Source: Prosthecobacter debontii
GTDB lineage: Bacteria > Verrucomicrobiota > Verrucomicrobiia > Verrucomicrobiales > Akkermansiaceae
Assembly (NCBI GenBank): GCA_945862245.1
Contig: CAMAXN010000015.1
Location: 1-51,300 of the forward strand
Length of the DNA: 51,300 bases
Direction: 5' to 3'
Under the pieces are notes generated by a model, which did no database searches, was not told where the DNA came from, and worked only from the letters and a program-made list of their open reading frames with translations. This document shows positions 36,499-44,997 of this stretch, piece after piece (position 1 is the stretch's first letter; each line of letters opens with the position of its first letter). The translations under genes were made by a program, and so were the position numbers.

Positions 36499-36960
36499 TC
36501 AGTTGCTGAGCGGAACGATACGGATGCCTTGGGGTTTGGCGGATTGAATTTCCCCAATGAGCGAGCTTTGCGGCTTGGTCGCGGGGGGGGCGGAGGGGTC
36601 GAGGGCGTTGCGAAGAGCTCCCTCCACAAGCTGTCCACAATGAATTTTCATGGGTGGCAGGGTACCGAGATCTCCGGCCAGATCCTGTGCGCTGAGGTGG
36701 CGGGCTTCCTCTGCCGTTTTCCCCTGAAGAAGCTTGGTGGCGACAGAGGCCACCGCGATCGCTGTCTGGCATCCAAAGGCCTGGAAGGAGGCGCGATCGA
36801 TGACTTTTTTCCCGTCCTTCTCGGTGAACTTCAGCCACATCCGCATCATGTCGCCGCACTCGGGCGAGCCGACCGTGCCAACGGCATCCGCATCCGTCAT
36901 CTCGCCCTGGTTGTCGGGATTAGCCAGCGCGTCGCCGACCTTGCTTTCGAAATCTTCCAT
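36499..36960 (-). CDS. IscU/NifU-like iron-sulfur cluster scaffold
   Basis: 153 aa. All scaffold ligands are present: Cys35 and Asp37 in GSPECGDMM, Cys64 in AFGCQTAIA, Cys108 in IHCGQL. The C terminus has a Pro/Ala-rich tail beyond the usual IscU length. It would hold a nascent Fe-S cluster before transfer. No iscS or other assembly gene is adjacent. The last ligand context HCGQLVEGAL replaces the common HCS-LA version. Confidence 0.88.
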   Translation of the reverse strand: MEDFESKVGDALANPDNQGEMTDADAVGTVGSPECGDMMRMWLKFTEKDGKKVIDRASFQAFGCQTAIAVASVATKLLQGKTAEEARHLSAQDLAGDLGTLPPMKIHCGQLVEGALRNALDPSAPPATKPQSSLIGEIQSAKPQGIRIVPLSN

Positions 36961-37130
36961 GGAAGTAGCTTGAGCGTGATCGTACGTGGTTTCGAGAGAA
37001 AAGATTCGGTCGATCAGTGTCCGAAGGAGTCGCGGGATTCCTTGCCGAATGTATTCTTTGCGGCGTGGTAGACCTGGCGTGGACGTGCCCGAAAAACGCC
37101 CTAATTACAGTGAAAACCGAGAAGTATCAG

Positions 37131-37745
37131 CTATAACGCCTTGCGTATCAGGGCAACCATCACTCCCTGGATGATTAGCTCTTCCACAGGAATTAGGTCG
37201 GGGAAGCGTGGGTTTTCGGCCTGGAGGTAGGTTTTGCCTTTTTCCCGAATGTAGCGCTTTAAAGTGGTTTCCCCGTCGATCAGGGCGGCAACGACGTCGT
37301 GGTTGCGCGGCTCACGGCGTTCGAGAACCACGGTGTCGCCGTCGCAGATGTGTGCGTCGATCATTGAATCGCCGCGTATTTTGAGGGCAAAAGTGTCGCG
37401 CTTGCGGGAGACGCCGAGCGAGGCGACATCGATGGAGAGGCAACCCTCTTGTTCCTGTTCTTGGCCTTCTGCGAAACCGGCGGCGATGTGCCCGTAAATC
37501 GGGATGTCACAGATTTCCGCGCGGTCGAGATCCTCAGGAAAAACTACGGCGCGAGCCTTACCCGGCAGACGCTGAATCACACTTTTTTTCTCCAATGCGC
37601 GCAGGTGGCTCATCGCCGCCGTTTGGCTAGCGAATCCGAAATAGTGCTGGATCTCGCGTGTGGAGGGCATGATGCCCGTGTCGCGCTGCGACTTGCGGAG
37701 GTAATCGAGAATCTCGATCTGACGGGTGGTAAGGTTGTGTGCCAT
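37131..37745 (-). CDS. lexA: SOS repressor LexA
   Basis: 204 aa. N-terminal winged helix with MPSTREIQHYFGFASQTAAM (recognition helix region). The autocleavage bond Ala89-Gly90 lies in HIAAGFAEG. The catalytic dyad is Ser127 (RGDSMIDAHICDGD) and Lys163 (GETTLKRY). Represses DNA-damage genes until RecA filaments trigger self-cleavage. The operator at 37760-37773 lies 15 bp before its start, so it should repress itself. Confidence 0.95.
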   Translation of the reverse strand: MAHNLTTRQIEILDYLRKSQRDTGIMPSTREIQHYFGFASQTAAMSHLRALEKKSVIQRLPGKARAVVFPEDLDRAEICDIPIYGHIAAGFAEGQEQEQEGCLSIDVASLGVSRKRDTFALKIRGDSMIDAHICDGDTVVLERREPRNHDVVAALIDGETTLKRYIREKGKTYLQAENPRFPDLIPVEELIIQGVMVALIRKAL

Positions 37746-37759
37746 GGTATATTGAACAG

Positions 37760-37773
37760 TGTTCTTGAGAACA
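37760..37773. promoter_or_regulatory. LexA operator
   Basis: TGTTCTTGAGAACA is a perfect TGTTC-N4-GAACA palindrome. As far as I recall, this is the form described for Verrucomicrobia LexA, distinct from the E. coli and Bacillus boxes. An overlapping half site (GAACAGTGTTC) begins at 37754. Confidence 0.8.
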
Positions 37774-37916
37774 AAATTGCCGATGTCTGCTCAGGAGTAA
37801 AGAAACTTTTTCAGCGCGTCACCAGAGCACTATCGAACGGCAAGGCAGAATTTTCATGAAGGCCATGAAATTGCTTGCGCCGCCGCGCGGGCTGCATCAG
37901 TTTCCCCGCCCTGTCA

Positions 37917-37993
37917 CGGGACGTAGCTCAGCCTGGTAGAGCGCCTGCTTTGGGAGCAGGATGTCGTCAGTTCGAATCTGGCCGTCCCGACCA
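37917..37993 (+). tRNA. tRNA-Pro (TGG)
   Basis: 77 nt with encoded CCA. Acceptor CGGGACG with CGUCCCG, anticodon loop UUUGGGA in a CCUGC/GCAGG stem (anticodon UGG), T-arm GUCAG-UUCGAAU-CUGGC. Confidence 0.95.
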
Positions 37994-37998
37994 TTTTC

Positions 37999-38030
37999 AA
38001 AACCTCCCATACGGGAGGTTTTGTGTTTTC
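37999..38030 (+). terminator. Intrinsic terminator of tRNA-Pro
   Basis: Perfect 10-bp stem AAAACCTCCC / GGGAGGTTTT with loop ATAC, followed by GTGTTTTC. Confidence 0.9.
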
Positions 38031-38157
38031 CGTCATAACGTTTTCATCCGTCCATTTGGATGGGTATGGCGGACTAGTACACAGGCTTAGCGCAGGTATA
38101 AAAAACAAGACCTATTGAACGCAATTTGTAGTAGAACTGTGCCTTGACGGAACTTCG
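38031..38157. other. Spacer, nothing seen
   Basis: No coding or structural feature that I can support. Confidence 0.4.
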
Positions 38158-38238
38158 ATGATGGTGCTGACCATCACCGTACCATGGCGGCAACTGCCGA
38201 TCTATCAGCGCGATGAGACGGGGTACGAGGAGCCCTGA
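38158..38238 (+). CDS. Possible 26-aa small protein
   Basis: A short frame MMVLTITVPWRQLPIYQRDE continuing to GYEEP ends one base before a hairpin with a T-rich tail. The placement of start, stop and terminator is suggestive of a tiny gene or a leader peptide, but no ribosome-binding site is clear and nothing comparable is known to me. It may equally be a remnant. Confidence 0.25.
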   Translation: MMVLTITVPWRQLPIYQRDETGYEEP

Positions 38239-38264
38239 GCCCGCCGTCGGGCCGCTTTGCTTTT
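38239..38264 (+). terminator. Hairpin with T-rich tail after the small frame
   Basis: GCCCG-CCGT-CGGGC (38239-38252) followed by CGCTTTGCTTTT. The stem is short but GC-only. Confidence 0.45.
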
Positions 38265-38396
38265 CCTTTCCAAAAATTGTTGCGCGGGGCGGGGGCTGCG
38301 ATTAGTATTTTGGTCTACTGCTGTGTTCGACTAGTTTGGTAGCTGGCCCGGACCGATGTGAATATTACGGGGTCACTAACCGCCGGGCGATTGTCA

Positions 38397-38551
38397 TGCC
38401 TTCTCAGGAAGACATGCGACCCGAAGGACGACCCCACTTTTTGAGCGACCGGAACGTGGCTCACAGCGCCAAGGACGGCACAGCGGTTTCCTTTTTTTCC
38501 GACGGCGAGGTTGAAACCTACGCCGGACGGGTCATATTAATCCTCATATGA
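38397..38551 (+). CDS. Possible 51-aa protein, coupled to the next gene
   Basis: From ATG 38397: MPSQEDMRPEGRPHFLSDRN, then VAHSAKDGTAVSFF, ending GRVILILI. A TTG at 38336 would extend it to 71 aa. Its stop overlaps the next start as ATGA, a common sign of translational coupling. There are no recognisable domains. It may be a real small gene, or only an upstream frame that feeds ribosomes to the large protein. Confidence 0.35.
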
Positions 38552-41181
38552 AGTTTGCTGCGAAATTGAGTCTTTTGCCTCTAATGGTTTGCGTTTCGTT
38601 CGCGGCCGAGGTGGATGATACCAAAGCCGTTGCAGATGAGGTGGAGGATCTCATAGCGCAATTGTCTTCCGATTCGTTCCGTGAACGCGAGGACGCCACG
38701 CGTGATCTCTGGGAAAAGGGCGAGGCAGTGCTAGATGCGCTGCGCGAAGCAAGTGTTTCCGATGATCCTGAGAGAGCGAAGCGCGCGGCGGGCGTCCTTG
38801 AAAAGGTGGAACTGCGCATCACTCCGGAGACCCCGCCCGAAGTTTTCGAGCAGATCCGGCGCCACCGGACGGCTCCGCAGAATCTTAAGGCGAACCACAT
38901 CAACGAGCTCCGGCGGCTGAAGGCAAATTTTCAGATCCTGAAGCTTTACTCGATGGAGAAAAGGCCGGAGGTAAAAATGGAGATGGCGGATTCGATACGT
39001 GGCATCGCGATGTTTGCCGCGCGGGAGGCGCTCGTGTCGGATGATTTCGAAACTGCGCTAAGCCTGCTGCAAATGTCGGCCAAGGAGCCGAACGATCTGA
39101 TTGCGCTGGCATGGGTTTATCGTAGCATGGGCAAACTCGGCGAGGGCATGGAGGACCCGCCTGCTCCCGATGATGTGGCGACAGAGGATTGGAAGATTAC
39201 ACTGCTGCGCGTGAAGGGCGATCTGGTCGGGGCGCTGCGCTTGGCGGAAGAGTCCCGGCATACTCGTATGGTTTCCGCGCTGAAGGTGCTCAAGGGTGAC
39301 CCGACTGAATGGTTGCGCCAGAACGGCAATGGCCAGAGCGGTTCGCAGGCGCTTCAGGATTATGTGGAGATCGCCCTGAAACGCTGGAACGGGGAAAAGA
39401 TGAACGATACCGATTTTGCCCCGCTGATAAAGTTACTCGAAGCCCGTGATTCTGATAACCAGAATCAGGCGTTCGCGTCGCTTGCCGGGCTGGGCAGGAT
39501 GGGTGATGTGGAGAAATGGCAGGCGAAAGAGCAGCCGGAGCTAGGCTTTCAGTATTACCTGTCGCAGGAACGGATCGGTGAGGCGCTGGAGATAATGGGC
39601 CTTGATCCTCAGAAGCCGGATTACACCGCATGGGCAAGGGAGCGTTTTGAAAAATTGATGGTGGAGGATGAGAACGCTGAGGGAGACGGATCGCCGCTGA
39701 CGAATCTGCTTATGCTTGCCGGTTTTTTAGAAAGCCGCGGGCTTTCTAAGCATCTTGATAAGGCATTTTCTGCTCCACTTGCGGAATACGCGCAGGAACT
39801 CCCAAACAATTTTCAGTCCTTCATATCCTCTCTTTTCGATTCCGAACTAGGTGCCCCGGATTTCGCGGCGAAAGCGGGAGCCGCTTGGGCGGGCGATGAT
39901 GAGAACCGCTGGAACGAGCTTTTTGTCATGGCTTTCGGCGAAGAACAGCAAGTCTTGGAGTGGCAGGCCTGGATCTCAGAGATTGAGCCAGGCGTTAGCC
40001 GTGAGGATCAATTCCAAGCGATAATGGCGCTCTTCGGAGTCGGGGCGGATGCCCAAGTTCGCGGTGCGGAGTGGATCGAAAAAGTTTGGAAAGTCATCGA
40101 GCAGAGTGCCGGGGAAGAGAAGCTAAAGCACTTGGAAAAACTACGCATGTTGGCGGTCGCTAAGCAGGATGTGGCCACCGCACTTAAGACGCATGATGCG
40201 ATGGACGCCGAATCCAGAGCCTCTGCGACGTGGTCTTGCATCGACCAGTATTTCAGTGCCGCTTCAAGATGGGAGGAAGCGGTGGAGATTTTCGATGGAA
40301 TACGCGCCAGCGTGAACCCTAAGCCCGATTACCACGCATACCTCGCGGTCACCCTGCGGCGAGCGGGCTTTGAGAAGCGCGCGGCGGAACATGACGCCCT
40401 CGCGGAAAAACTTTCCCTCGGCTACGCACCGATTTGCAACCGTATCGGAAACCTTTATGTCTATGGCGGCGATCTGGAACGGGCGGCTGTGTGGTTTCGC
40501 CGGGCCGCCATGCAAGCGGATGTGACGGAAAACGATTTCATCACTGTGCTCGATACATATGCCCGTTGCATGTTCGAGAAGGGCCATTGGGATGCGGCGG
40601 CTTCTTGCTACGAGGCCTTGGTGCAAGCTTACGCGAGCGAGCAGTTTGCCGGTTACTCCCTCTCGCTATATTCAAGAGCGCGCCTGAACGCTGATCTCGC
40701 GAAGGCGCTCGCAGTGCTTCCCGAAGATCGCGTGCGGGCCATCGCGCTTCTCGAAGGCATACACCGGAATTTTAAGACCGATGGCGTCCTCGCCGACGAT
40801 TTTTTTCCATTGATCAGGAAGGTCGGCTTGCAAGAGGAGTTGGAAAAATGGTTCGGCGAATCGTGGGAACGAATCTCGGCTGTGATTGATCGATTCCCCG
40901 AATGTGACAACACGCGCAACACGGCTGCGTGGCTGGCCTCACGAGCGCTCATGAAACTTCCCGAAGCCGAGAAACATCTCCAGTTCGCCCTCGCCAAAAA
41001 GCCCGATCAGGCCGCATATCTCGATACGATGGCTGAAGTCCGCTTCGCGATGGGTGATCGCAAGGGGGCGTTGAAATGGTCGGGACTTTCGCTGCTGCGC
41101 TACCCGCTGATCGATCCTCCCTACGACACGATGATCCGCAAACAGAACCAGCGTTTCGTCAACGGACTGCTAGCGGAATGA
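38548..41181 (+). CDS. Large secreted repeat (HEAT/TPR-like) protein, unknown
   Basis: 877 aa with signal peptide MKFAAKLSLLPLMVCVSFAA. The N-terminal ~75 residues resemble a HEAT-type unit (SDSFREREDATRDLWEKGE, a pattern common in Planctomycetes and Verrucomicrobia). The rest consists of paired helices with TPR character, e.g. GNLYVYGGDLERAAVWFRRA and KKPDQAAYLDTMAEVRFAMG near the end. Probably periplasmic, with a scaffolding role. It converges on batA, and secreted TPR proteins are frequent partners of Bat clusters in other bacteria (BatB/C/D context), so a link is possible but not shown. Confidence 0.8.
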   Translation: MKFAAKLSLLPLMVCVSFAAEVDDTKAVADEVEDLIAQLSSDSFREREDATRDLWEKGEAVLDALREASVSDDPERAKRAAGVLEKVELRITPETPPEVFEQIRRHRTAPQNLKANHINELRRLKANFQILKLYSMEKRPEVKMEMADSIRGIAMFAAREALVSDDFETALSLLQMSAKEPNDLIALAWVYRSMGKLGEGMEDPPAPDDVATEDWKITLLRVKGDLVGALRLAEESRHTRMVSALKVLKGDPTEWLRQNGNGQSGSQALQDYVEIALKRWNGEKMNDTDFAPLIKLLEARDSDNQNQAFASLAGLGRMGDVEKWQAKEQPELGFQYYLSQERIGEALEIMGLDPQKPDYTAWARERFEKLMVEDENAEGDGSPLTNLLMLAGFLESRGLSKHLDKAFSAPLAEYAQELPNNFQSFISSLFDSELGAPDFAAKAGAAWAGDDENRWNELFVMAFGEEQQVLEWQAWISEIEPGVSREDQFQAIMALFGVGADAQVRGAEWIEKVWKVIEQSAGEEKLKHLEKLRMLAVAKQDVATALKTHDAMDAESRASATWSCIDQYFSAASRWEEAVEIFDGIRASVNPKPDYHAYLAVTLRRAGFEKRAAEHDALAEKLSLGYAPICNRIGNLYVYGGDLERAAVWFRRAAMQADVTENDFITVLDTYARCMFEKGHWDAAASCYEALVQAYASEQFAGYSLSLYSRARLNADLAKALAVLPEDRVRAIALLEGIHRNFKTDGVLADDFFPLIRKVGLQEELEKWFGESWERISAVIDRFPECDNTRNTAAWLASRALMKLPEAEKHLQFALAKKPDQAAYLDTMAEVRFAMGDRKGALKWSGLSLLRYPLIDPPYDTMIRKQNQRFVNGLLAE

Positions 41182-41287
41182 GTGATTCTTTTTCTTGATG
41201 TTTCTGCAATCATACATGGCGATCGGGACGAGAAAGACATACTAGATAAAAGGAACGACGCAGATCTGGTTATCTCGGTCTGTTTTA

Positions 41288-41348
41288 AGAGTGAAAATTT
41301 CAGATTTAAGAGAGCTTTTTGCCTCATCTACGATTCAATTTTCACTCT
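41288..41348. terminator. Inverted repeat between convergent genes
   Basis: Perfect 12-bp arms AGAGTGAAAATT (41288-41299) and AATTTTCACTCT (41337-41348) around a 37-nt loop. It lies just past the stop of batA (minus) and 107 bp past the 877-aa gene (plus). It could end transcription from either side. The stem is AT-rich and lacks a clear T-run, so the terminator call is tentative. Confidence 0.4.
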
Positions 41349-41351
41349 AGT

Positions 41352-43337
41352 TCACGATGAGGTATAGGACTCGCGCTTGGGCATTAGAATATCCTCCACC
41401 GGTTTTTTCGGCAGGCATAAGAGCGCTTCGCTGATCAGGAAAAATAGCACGGCAAGGAGGAAGGCGCGCCACATGTCGGTGGAGAGGGAGGGGTCTGCAG
41501 TTTGGCCCACTTGGTCGAGCAGGCGGTAGTCAGTTCCTTCGAGTATGGCATCGAGTTTGTCCTTGGTGGCGATCTGGAGGTCGTCCTCTGCGAGGGGTCT
41601 GTTCACGGCGACGAGGCGTTCGCCGAGGCGAAATACGCCTGCATCGTGGGGAGAATTTTCCTTCGAAAAATCGTCGATGCGGGCGCGAGTTTCACCAGGG
41701 GCAAGGGTTGCGGAGTCGGAGTTGATCTCGGCGAGGAAAGAGGAGTCGAAGCGGTATGCGCCGAGGGCGAGGATGCGCTGGGTGGCGGGCAGGAGCACAT
41801 CGGCATCGCCGAGGTTTGACCAGGTATAATCGGGGATGGATCCAAAGAACCAGAGGGTGCCACGATCTACTATTTTCCTAGTAATAAACGGTTCGCCGTC
41901 CTCCCAGCGGGCAAGAGGGGCGGAGTCGCCGGCGGGGATGGCGCGCTTGATCGCGCGGAGTCGCTCGGCAGGAATCGGCGTGCTGTCGAGGCCGTCACGA
42001 AGCGGGCCGTCGGTCTTGTTCCAATCCCGCAGGATGAAAAATTTTCCCCTCTCAGCCACGGCTACGGGTTCCCATTTCATGCCGAGAAAGGTCTCGGTTG
42101 ATGGTTCGGATGTGGGTACGCAGAGCACATGGCCGCCGGCGGAGATAAAGGATTGGAGTATGCCCGCATTGGCTGGGGAGGGCAGGGGAGCCGCCCAAAT
42201 GATCATCGAAAAATCATTGGTGGAAGTGGTAGCGAAAGCAGCGGGATCGATGCGCGTGGCAACCTGTTTTTCGAAGCCCGGCGGGGCGGCGGCGAGCGTG
42301 AGGTATTCGGCGGCTTGGCCGGCCGGGGCGACGATGAGAGACTGTATGGGACGGGCGGAGCCGTAGGCGAAGAAGACGGTGTTGTCGCGCTCATTGCCAT
42401 CGGCGGGGATCGAGAGCCAGCCGTGGCCGGACTCTGCCTCGTCCTTGATCATGATGCGTTTTTGGAAGCGCAGCGATTGGCCGGGGAGCGTGACGGACTC
42501 GCCGGAGGCCGCACCATTCACGCTGACGGTGAGGGGCAGATTGAGCGTGCCGCGCGCGTCCTCGGAGCGGATCAGCTCGAGATCGAGCAGCAAGCTATCC
42601 GTCGAGCGGCGGCTGCCGAGGAGGCGGAGGGAAACGTTCGGAGCGGAGTCGCCGGTGAGGGAAAGCACGCGGAGGGCGGGCTTCTGCGGCAGGGCGGCGA
42701 GGTTGGCGCGGGCGGCGGCCCAACGTTCGCTGTCATCGGAACGCCAGTTCGAGCTTTGAAGGTCGGAGGCAAGCCAGATTTCCGAGCGGCCCGAGCCGGT
42801 GGAGAGGGTCTCGGCGGCGGCGGAAACAAGTGCCGGGATGTCGGCGGCCGAGTCGGTGGCGGCGGTGGCGGAGATTTCCGCGAGCACATCGGGGGAGGGG
42901 ACTTCCTGGGCTTTGCCGGTGGCGCTGTCGATCAGGACGAGGCGCGGGTTGCCGATGTCGGCCATGGAGTCGCGGACTTTCTGCAGAACCATCTCGCGCT
43001 TCGCGGCCTGGCCGTCGCCGGAGCGGAGTTCCATGGAGGCGCTGCGGTCGAGGACGAGAACTACGGTATCTATCGTACCTGCTCCCCAGCCGAGGAGGCC
43101 GGAAACGACAGGCCGGGCGGCCGCGAAGGCGAGCGCGGCGATGCCGAGGGCGCGGCAGGTGAGGATTAGGATGTGGCGGAGCTTCTTTTTCCCCCGGGAC
43201 TCGCGGGTGGCTTTCAGAAGAAACTGCATGGCAGCCCACTGCACCGTTTTGTGACGGCGCTTGTTCAGAAGATGGATGATGACCGGTATGCTCGCGGCGG
43301 CGAGGAACCAGAGGAGGAACGGAGAAAGGAAAGTCAT
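41352..43337 (-). CDS. BatA-type membrane protein with von Willebrand A domain
   Basis: 661 aa. The N-terminal BatA signature MTFLSPFLLWFLAAASIPVI, IHLLNKRRHKTVQWAAMQFL and a second helix near 60-85 lead into a VWA domain. The metal-ion site DxSxS is intact (Asp97, Ser99, Ser101 in LVLDRSASMEL). The middle is a long periplasmic or cytoplasmic region with a glutamine-amidotransferase-like segment (ISAGGHVLCVPTSEPSTE). The last helix is MWRAFLLAVLFFLISEALLC. In Bat clusters this protein acts with a MoxR ATPase and a DUF58 protein, probably in envelope stress or protein maturation. Confidence 0.87.
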   Translation of the reverse strand: MTFLSPFLLWFLAAASIPVIIHLLNKRRHKTVQWAAMQFLLKATRESRGKKKLRHILILTCRALGIAALAFAAARPVVSGLLGWGAGTIDTVVLVLDRSASMELRSGDGQAAKREMVLQKVRDSMADIGNPRLVLIDSATGKAQEVPSPDVLAEISATAATDSAADIPALVSAAAETLSTGSGRSEIWLASDLQSSNWRSDDSERWAAARANLAALPQKPALRVLSLTGDSAPNVSLRLLGSRRSTDSLLLDLELIRSEDARGTLNLPLTVSVNGAASGESVTLPGQSLRFQKRIMIKDEAESGHGWLSIPADGNERDNTVFFAYGSARPIQSLIVAPAGQAAEYLTLAAAPPGFEKQVATRIDPAAFATTSTNDFSMIIWAAPLPSPANAGILQSFISAGGHVLCVPTSEPSTETFLGMKWEPVAVAERGKFFILRDWNKTDGPLRDGLDSTPIPAERLRAIKRAIPAGDSAPLARWEDGEPFITRKIVDRGTLWFFGSIPDYTWSNLGDADVLLPATQRILALGAYRFDSSFLAEINSDSATLAPGETRARIDDFSKENSPHDAGVFRLGERLVAVNRPLAEDDLQIATKDKLDAILEGTDYRLLDQVGQTADPSLSTDMWRAFLLAVLFFLISEALLCLPKKPVEDILMPKRESYTSS

Positions 43338-43343
43338 TCGCGG

Positions 43344-43382
43344 GAAACTTTAAACTTTAAATTTTAAACTCCAAGGGAAGAG
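43344..43382. repeat. AT-rich spacer repeat before batA
   Basis: Begins GAAACTTTAAACTTTAAATT and ends with a CTCCAAGGGAAGAG block. It abuts the batA start and matches the copy at 45638-45670 in sequence and orientation; the two copies enclose the plus-strand SUMF1/HicBA cassette. Confidence 0.6.
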
Positions 43383-43431
43383 ATTTTTCAGCCGATGAGA
43401 GGTCGGGGTCTCTGCAACAGGGAAAAATTCT

Positions 43432-43461
43432 AACCACGGATGGACACGGATAAACACGGAT
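43432..43461. repeat. Three tandem CACGGAT units
   Basis: ACCACGGATGGACACGGATA with a third ACACGGAT: units spaced by 10 bp. It is the same architecture as the CGCGAAT units near 4902-4998, and of a kind widespread in environmental genomes of this group. Confidence 0.6.
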
Positions 43462-43762
43462 TTTTTTTGCGTGACGGCTCCGCCGTAGGCCTTGGACTGC
43501 TAAAGCCTGCTGTAGCTTTTCGGCCATGCAGCCCGCTGCGAGCCGGGCGGCATTGGCACGACGCGGCTTACCATATCCCAGCCCTCCGCCGCTCATTCTT
43601 GAGACGGCGGCAAAACACGGCGTGCCGGTCGAGATGCTGTGGAAGCCTTCATGACTAAAAAATCACAAAAAAATTTAGCCTTGATTTTACGGGGGGGGAG
43701 GTAGCAACCGCTTGTAGGCCAATCAAACACACCATCTGTAAGGCAAATAAATACACCGCAAC
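43462..43762. other. Gene-free interval upstream of the SUMF1-like gene
   Basis: A GC-rich stretch (43476-43655) has short open frames on both strands without recognisable protein features. One plus-strand frame ends AAKHGVPVEMLWKPS, perhaps the tail of a lost gene. The last 100 bp are AT-richer and likely hold the promoter of the next gene, but no boxes can be fixed. Confidence 0.4.
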
Positions 43763-44746
43763 ATGAAAATTCAAAGCCTCCTCACCCTCGCGGCGACTTC
43801 CGCGCTGATCACCTCCGCTTCCGCTTCCATCACCATGGACTGGGTCAACGTCGGCAATCCCGGAAATGCAGCAGACACCACCGGCTACGGCGCGGTGGCC
43901 TACGCTTACCAGATCGGCAAGCACGAGGTCACCAACGCCCAATACGCCACGTTCCTCAATGCCGCGGACCCGAACGGTGAGAATGCCAACGGCGTCTACA
44001 ATGCCAGCATGGACAGCAATGCGCGCGGCGGCATCACCTACACCGCAGGCGCGGCCAGCGGCGCGAAATACACGATCCGCACCAGCATGGGCGACAAGCC
44101 GGTGAATTACGTGAGCTGGTATGATGCAGCACGCTTCACCAACTGGATGATGAATGGTCAGGGCTCAGGCAGCACGGAAACCGGAGCCTACACGCTCAGC
44201 GGCAACACGGGCATCATCACCAAGAACGTGGGTGCCAGCGTCTATCTTCCCAGCGAGGACGAGTGGTATAAGGCCGCGTATTACGACCCGACACCGGGAG
44301 CTGGCGGCGGCGACAACTACTGGCTCTATGCGTCCCAGAGCGACACCGTCCCCACCATAGCCAGCGCCAATTCCACGGGCGATATTACAAATCCTGGCGC
44401 TAACGTGGCGAACTACGCTTCAGGCGCGGACTGGAACGGTCAGACTGGCAACGTGACCACGGTGGGCAGCGCCGGGGCTTTGGCTGAGAGTTACTTCGGC
44501 ACGGCCGACCAAGGGGGCAACGTCTTGGAATGGAATGACGCGGTGATATCCGGCTCGTCGCGCGGGCTGCGCGGGGGTTCGTTCAGCCTCGACGGAAACA
44601 ACCTGCGCGCATCCGACCGCAACGACAACGGCCCCTCAAGCGAGTCCAGCCGCATCGGGTTCCGTGTCGCCAGTGTCCCTGAACCAACGTCGCTCCTCCT
44701 GACGATGCTCGCAGGCGGAGTGATGCTGGCCCGCCGTAAGCGTTAG
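43763..44746 (+). CDS. SUMF1/formylglycine-enzyme-like secreted protein with PEP-CTERM tail
   Basis: 327 aa. Signal peptide MKIQSLLTLAATSALITSAS. The SUMF1 fold is marked by YQIGKHEVTNAQYATFLN, KPVNYVSWYDAARFTNWM, VYLPSEDEWYKAAYYDP, GGNVLEWNDAV, SRGLRGGSF and RIGFRVAS. The active-site cysteine pair of true formylglycine-generating enzymes (near RxxCRxxxR) is replaced by NLRASDRN, so it is probably a binding protein rather than an enzyme. The C terminus VPEPTSLLLTMLAGGVMLAR plus RKR is a PEP-CTERM signal for exosortase sorting. It is transcribed against the surrounding minus-strand genes. Confidence 0.87.
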   Translation: MKIQSLLTLAATSALITSASASITMDWVNVGNPGNAADTTGYGAVAYAYQIGKHEVTNAQYATFLNAADPNGENANGVYNASMDSNARGGITYTAGAASGAKYTIRTSMGDKPVNYVSWYDAARFTNWMMNGQGSGSTETGAYTLSGNTGIITKNVGASVYLPSEDEWYKAAYYDPTPGAGGGDNYWLYASQSDTVPTIASANSTGDITNPGANVANYASGADWNGQTGNVTTVGSAGALAESYFGTADQGGNVLEWNDAVISGSSRGLRGGSFSLDGNNLRASDRNDNGPSSESSRIGFRVASVPEPTSLLLTMLAGGVMLARRKR

Positions 44747-44794
44747 TTCTTCCCTTTGAACCTTTATCCCTTTCACCCTTTTTCTTTGGGGAGC

Positions 44795-44952
44795 ACACGC
44801 GCCATCGCGTGTTGTTTCCGGCGCCCTCGCCGGAAACTTGGCCGGAACCTGCTCACGACCGCGTAATTCGAGTTCAGCGCCATCCAGCTCAACGAATGCG
44901 GCCGGATGGTCGGCGGCTGGCTCTAAAGACGTGGCGGCGCTTTGCAAGCGCC
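44795..44952. repeat. Tandem perfect hairpins between the SUMF1-like gene and hicB
   Basis: Three perfect stems: ACACGCG-CCAT-CGCGTGT (44795-44812), GTTTCCGGCG-CCCT-CGCCGGAAAC (44814-44837) and GGCGCTT-TGC-AAGCGCC (44936-44952). The first two are separated by one base. No T-run follows, so terminator function is uncertain; they could also be repeat-derived or act in hicBA autoregulation. Confidence 0.5.
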
Positions 44953-44997
44953 AAGCGAAGCCTCGACAAAGACGCTTCCTTGATTCAGTTTTCGTCC

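Noticed and set aside
43432..43461. Tandem units as a CRISPR array
   Set aside because: The units are 7-8 bases with 2-3 base gaps; no spacers of 25-40 bases and no cas genes exist in the window.
43476..43655. Protein-coding gene in the GC-rich stretch before the SUMF1-like gene
   Set aside because: Frames on both strands lack a plausible start, conserved motifs or a matching family; possibly a remnant, but not supportable as a gene.
44809..44997. N-terminal extension of hicB to 44809
   Set aside because: The extension covers hairpins and low-complexity translation; the HicB fold starts at the ATG at 44998.
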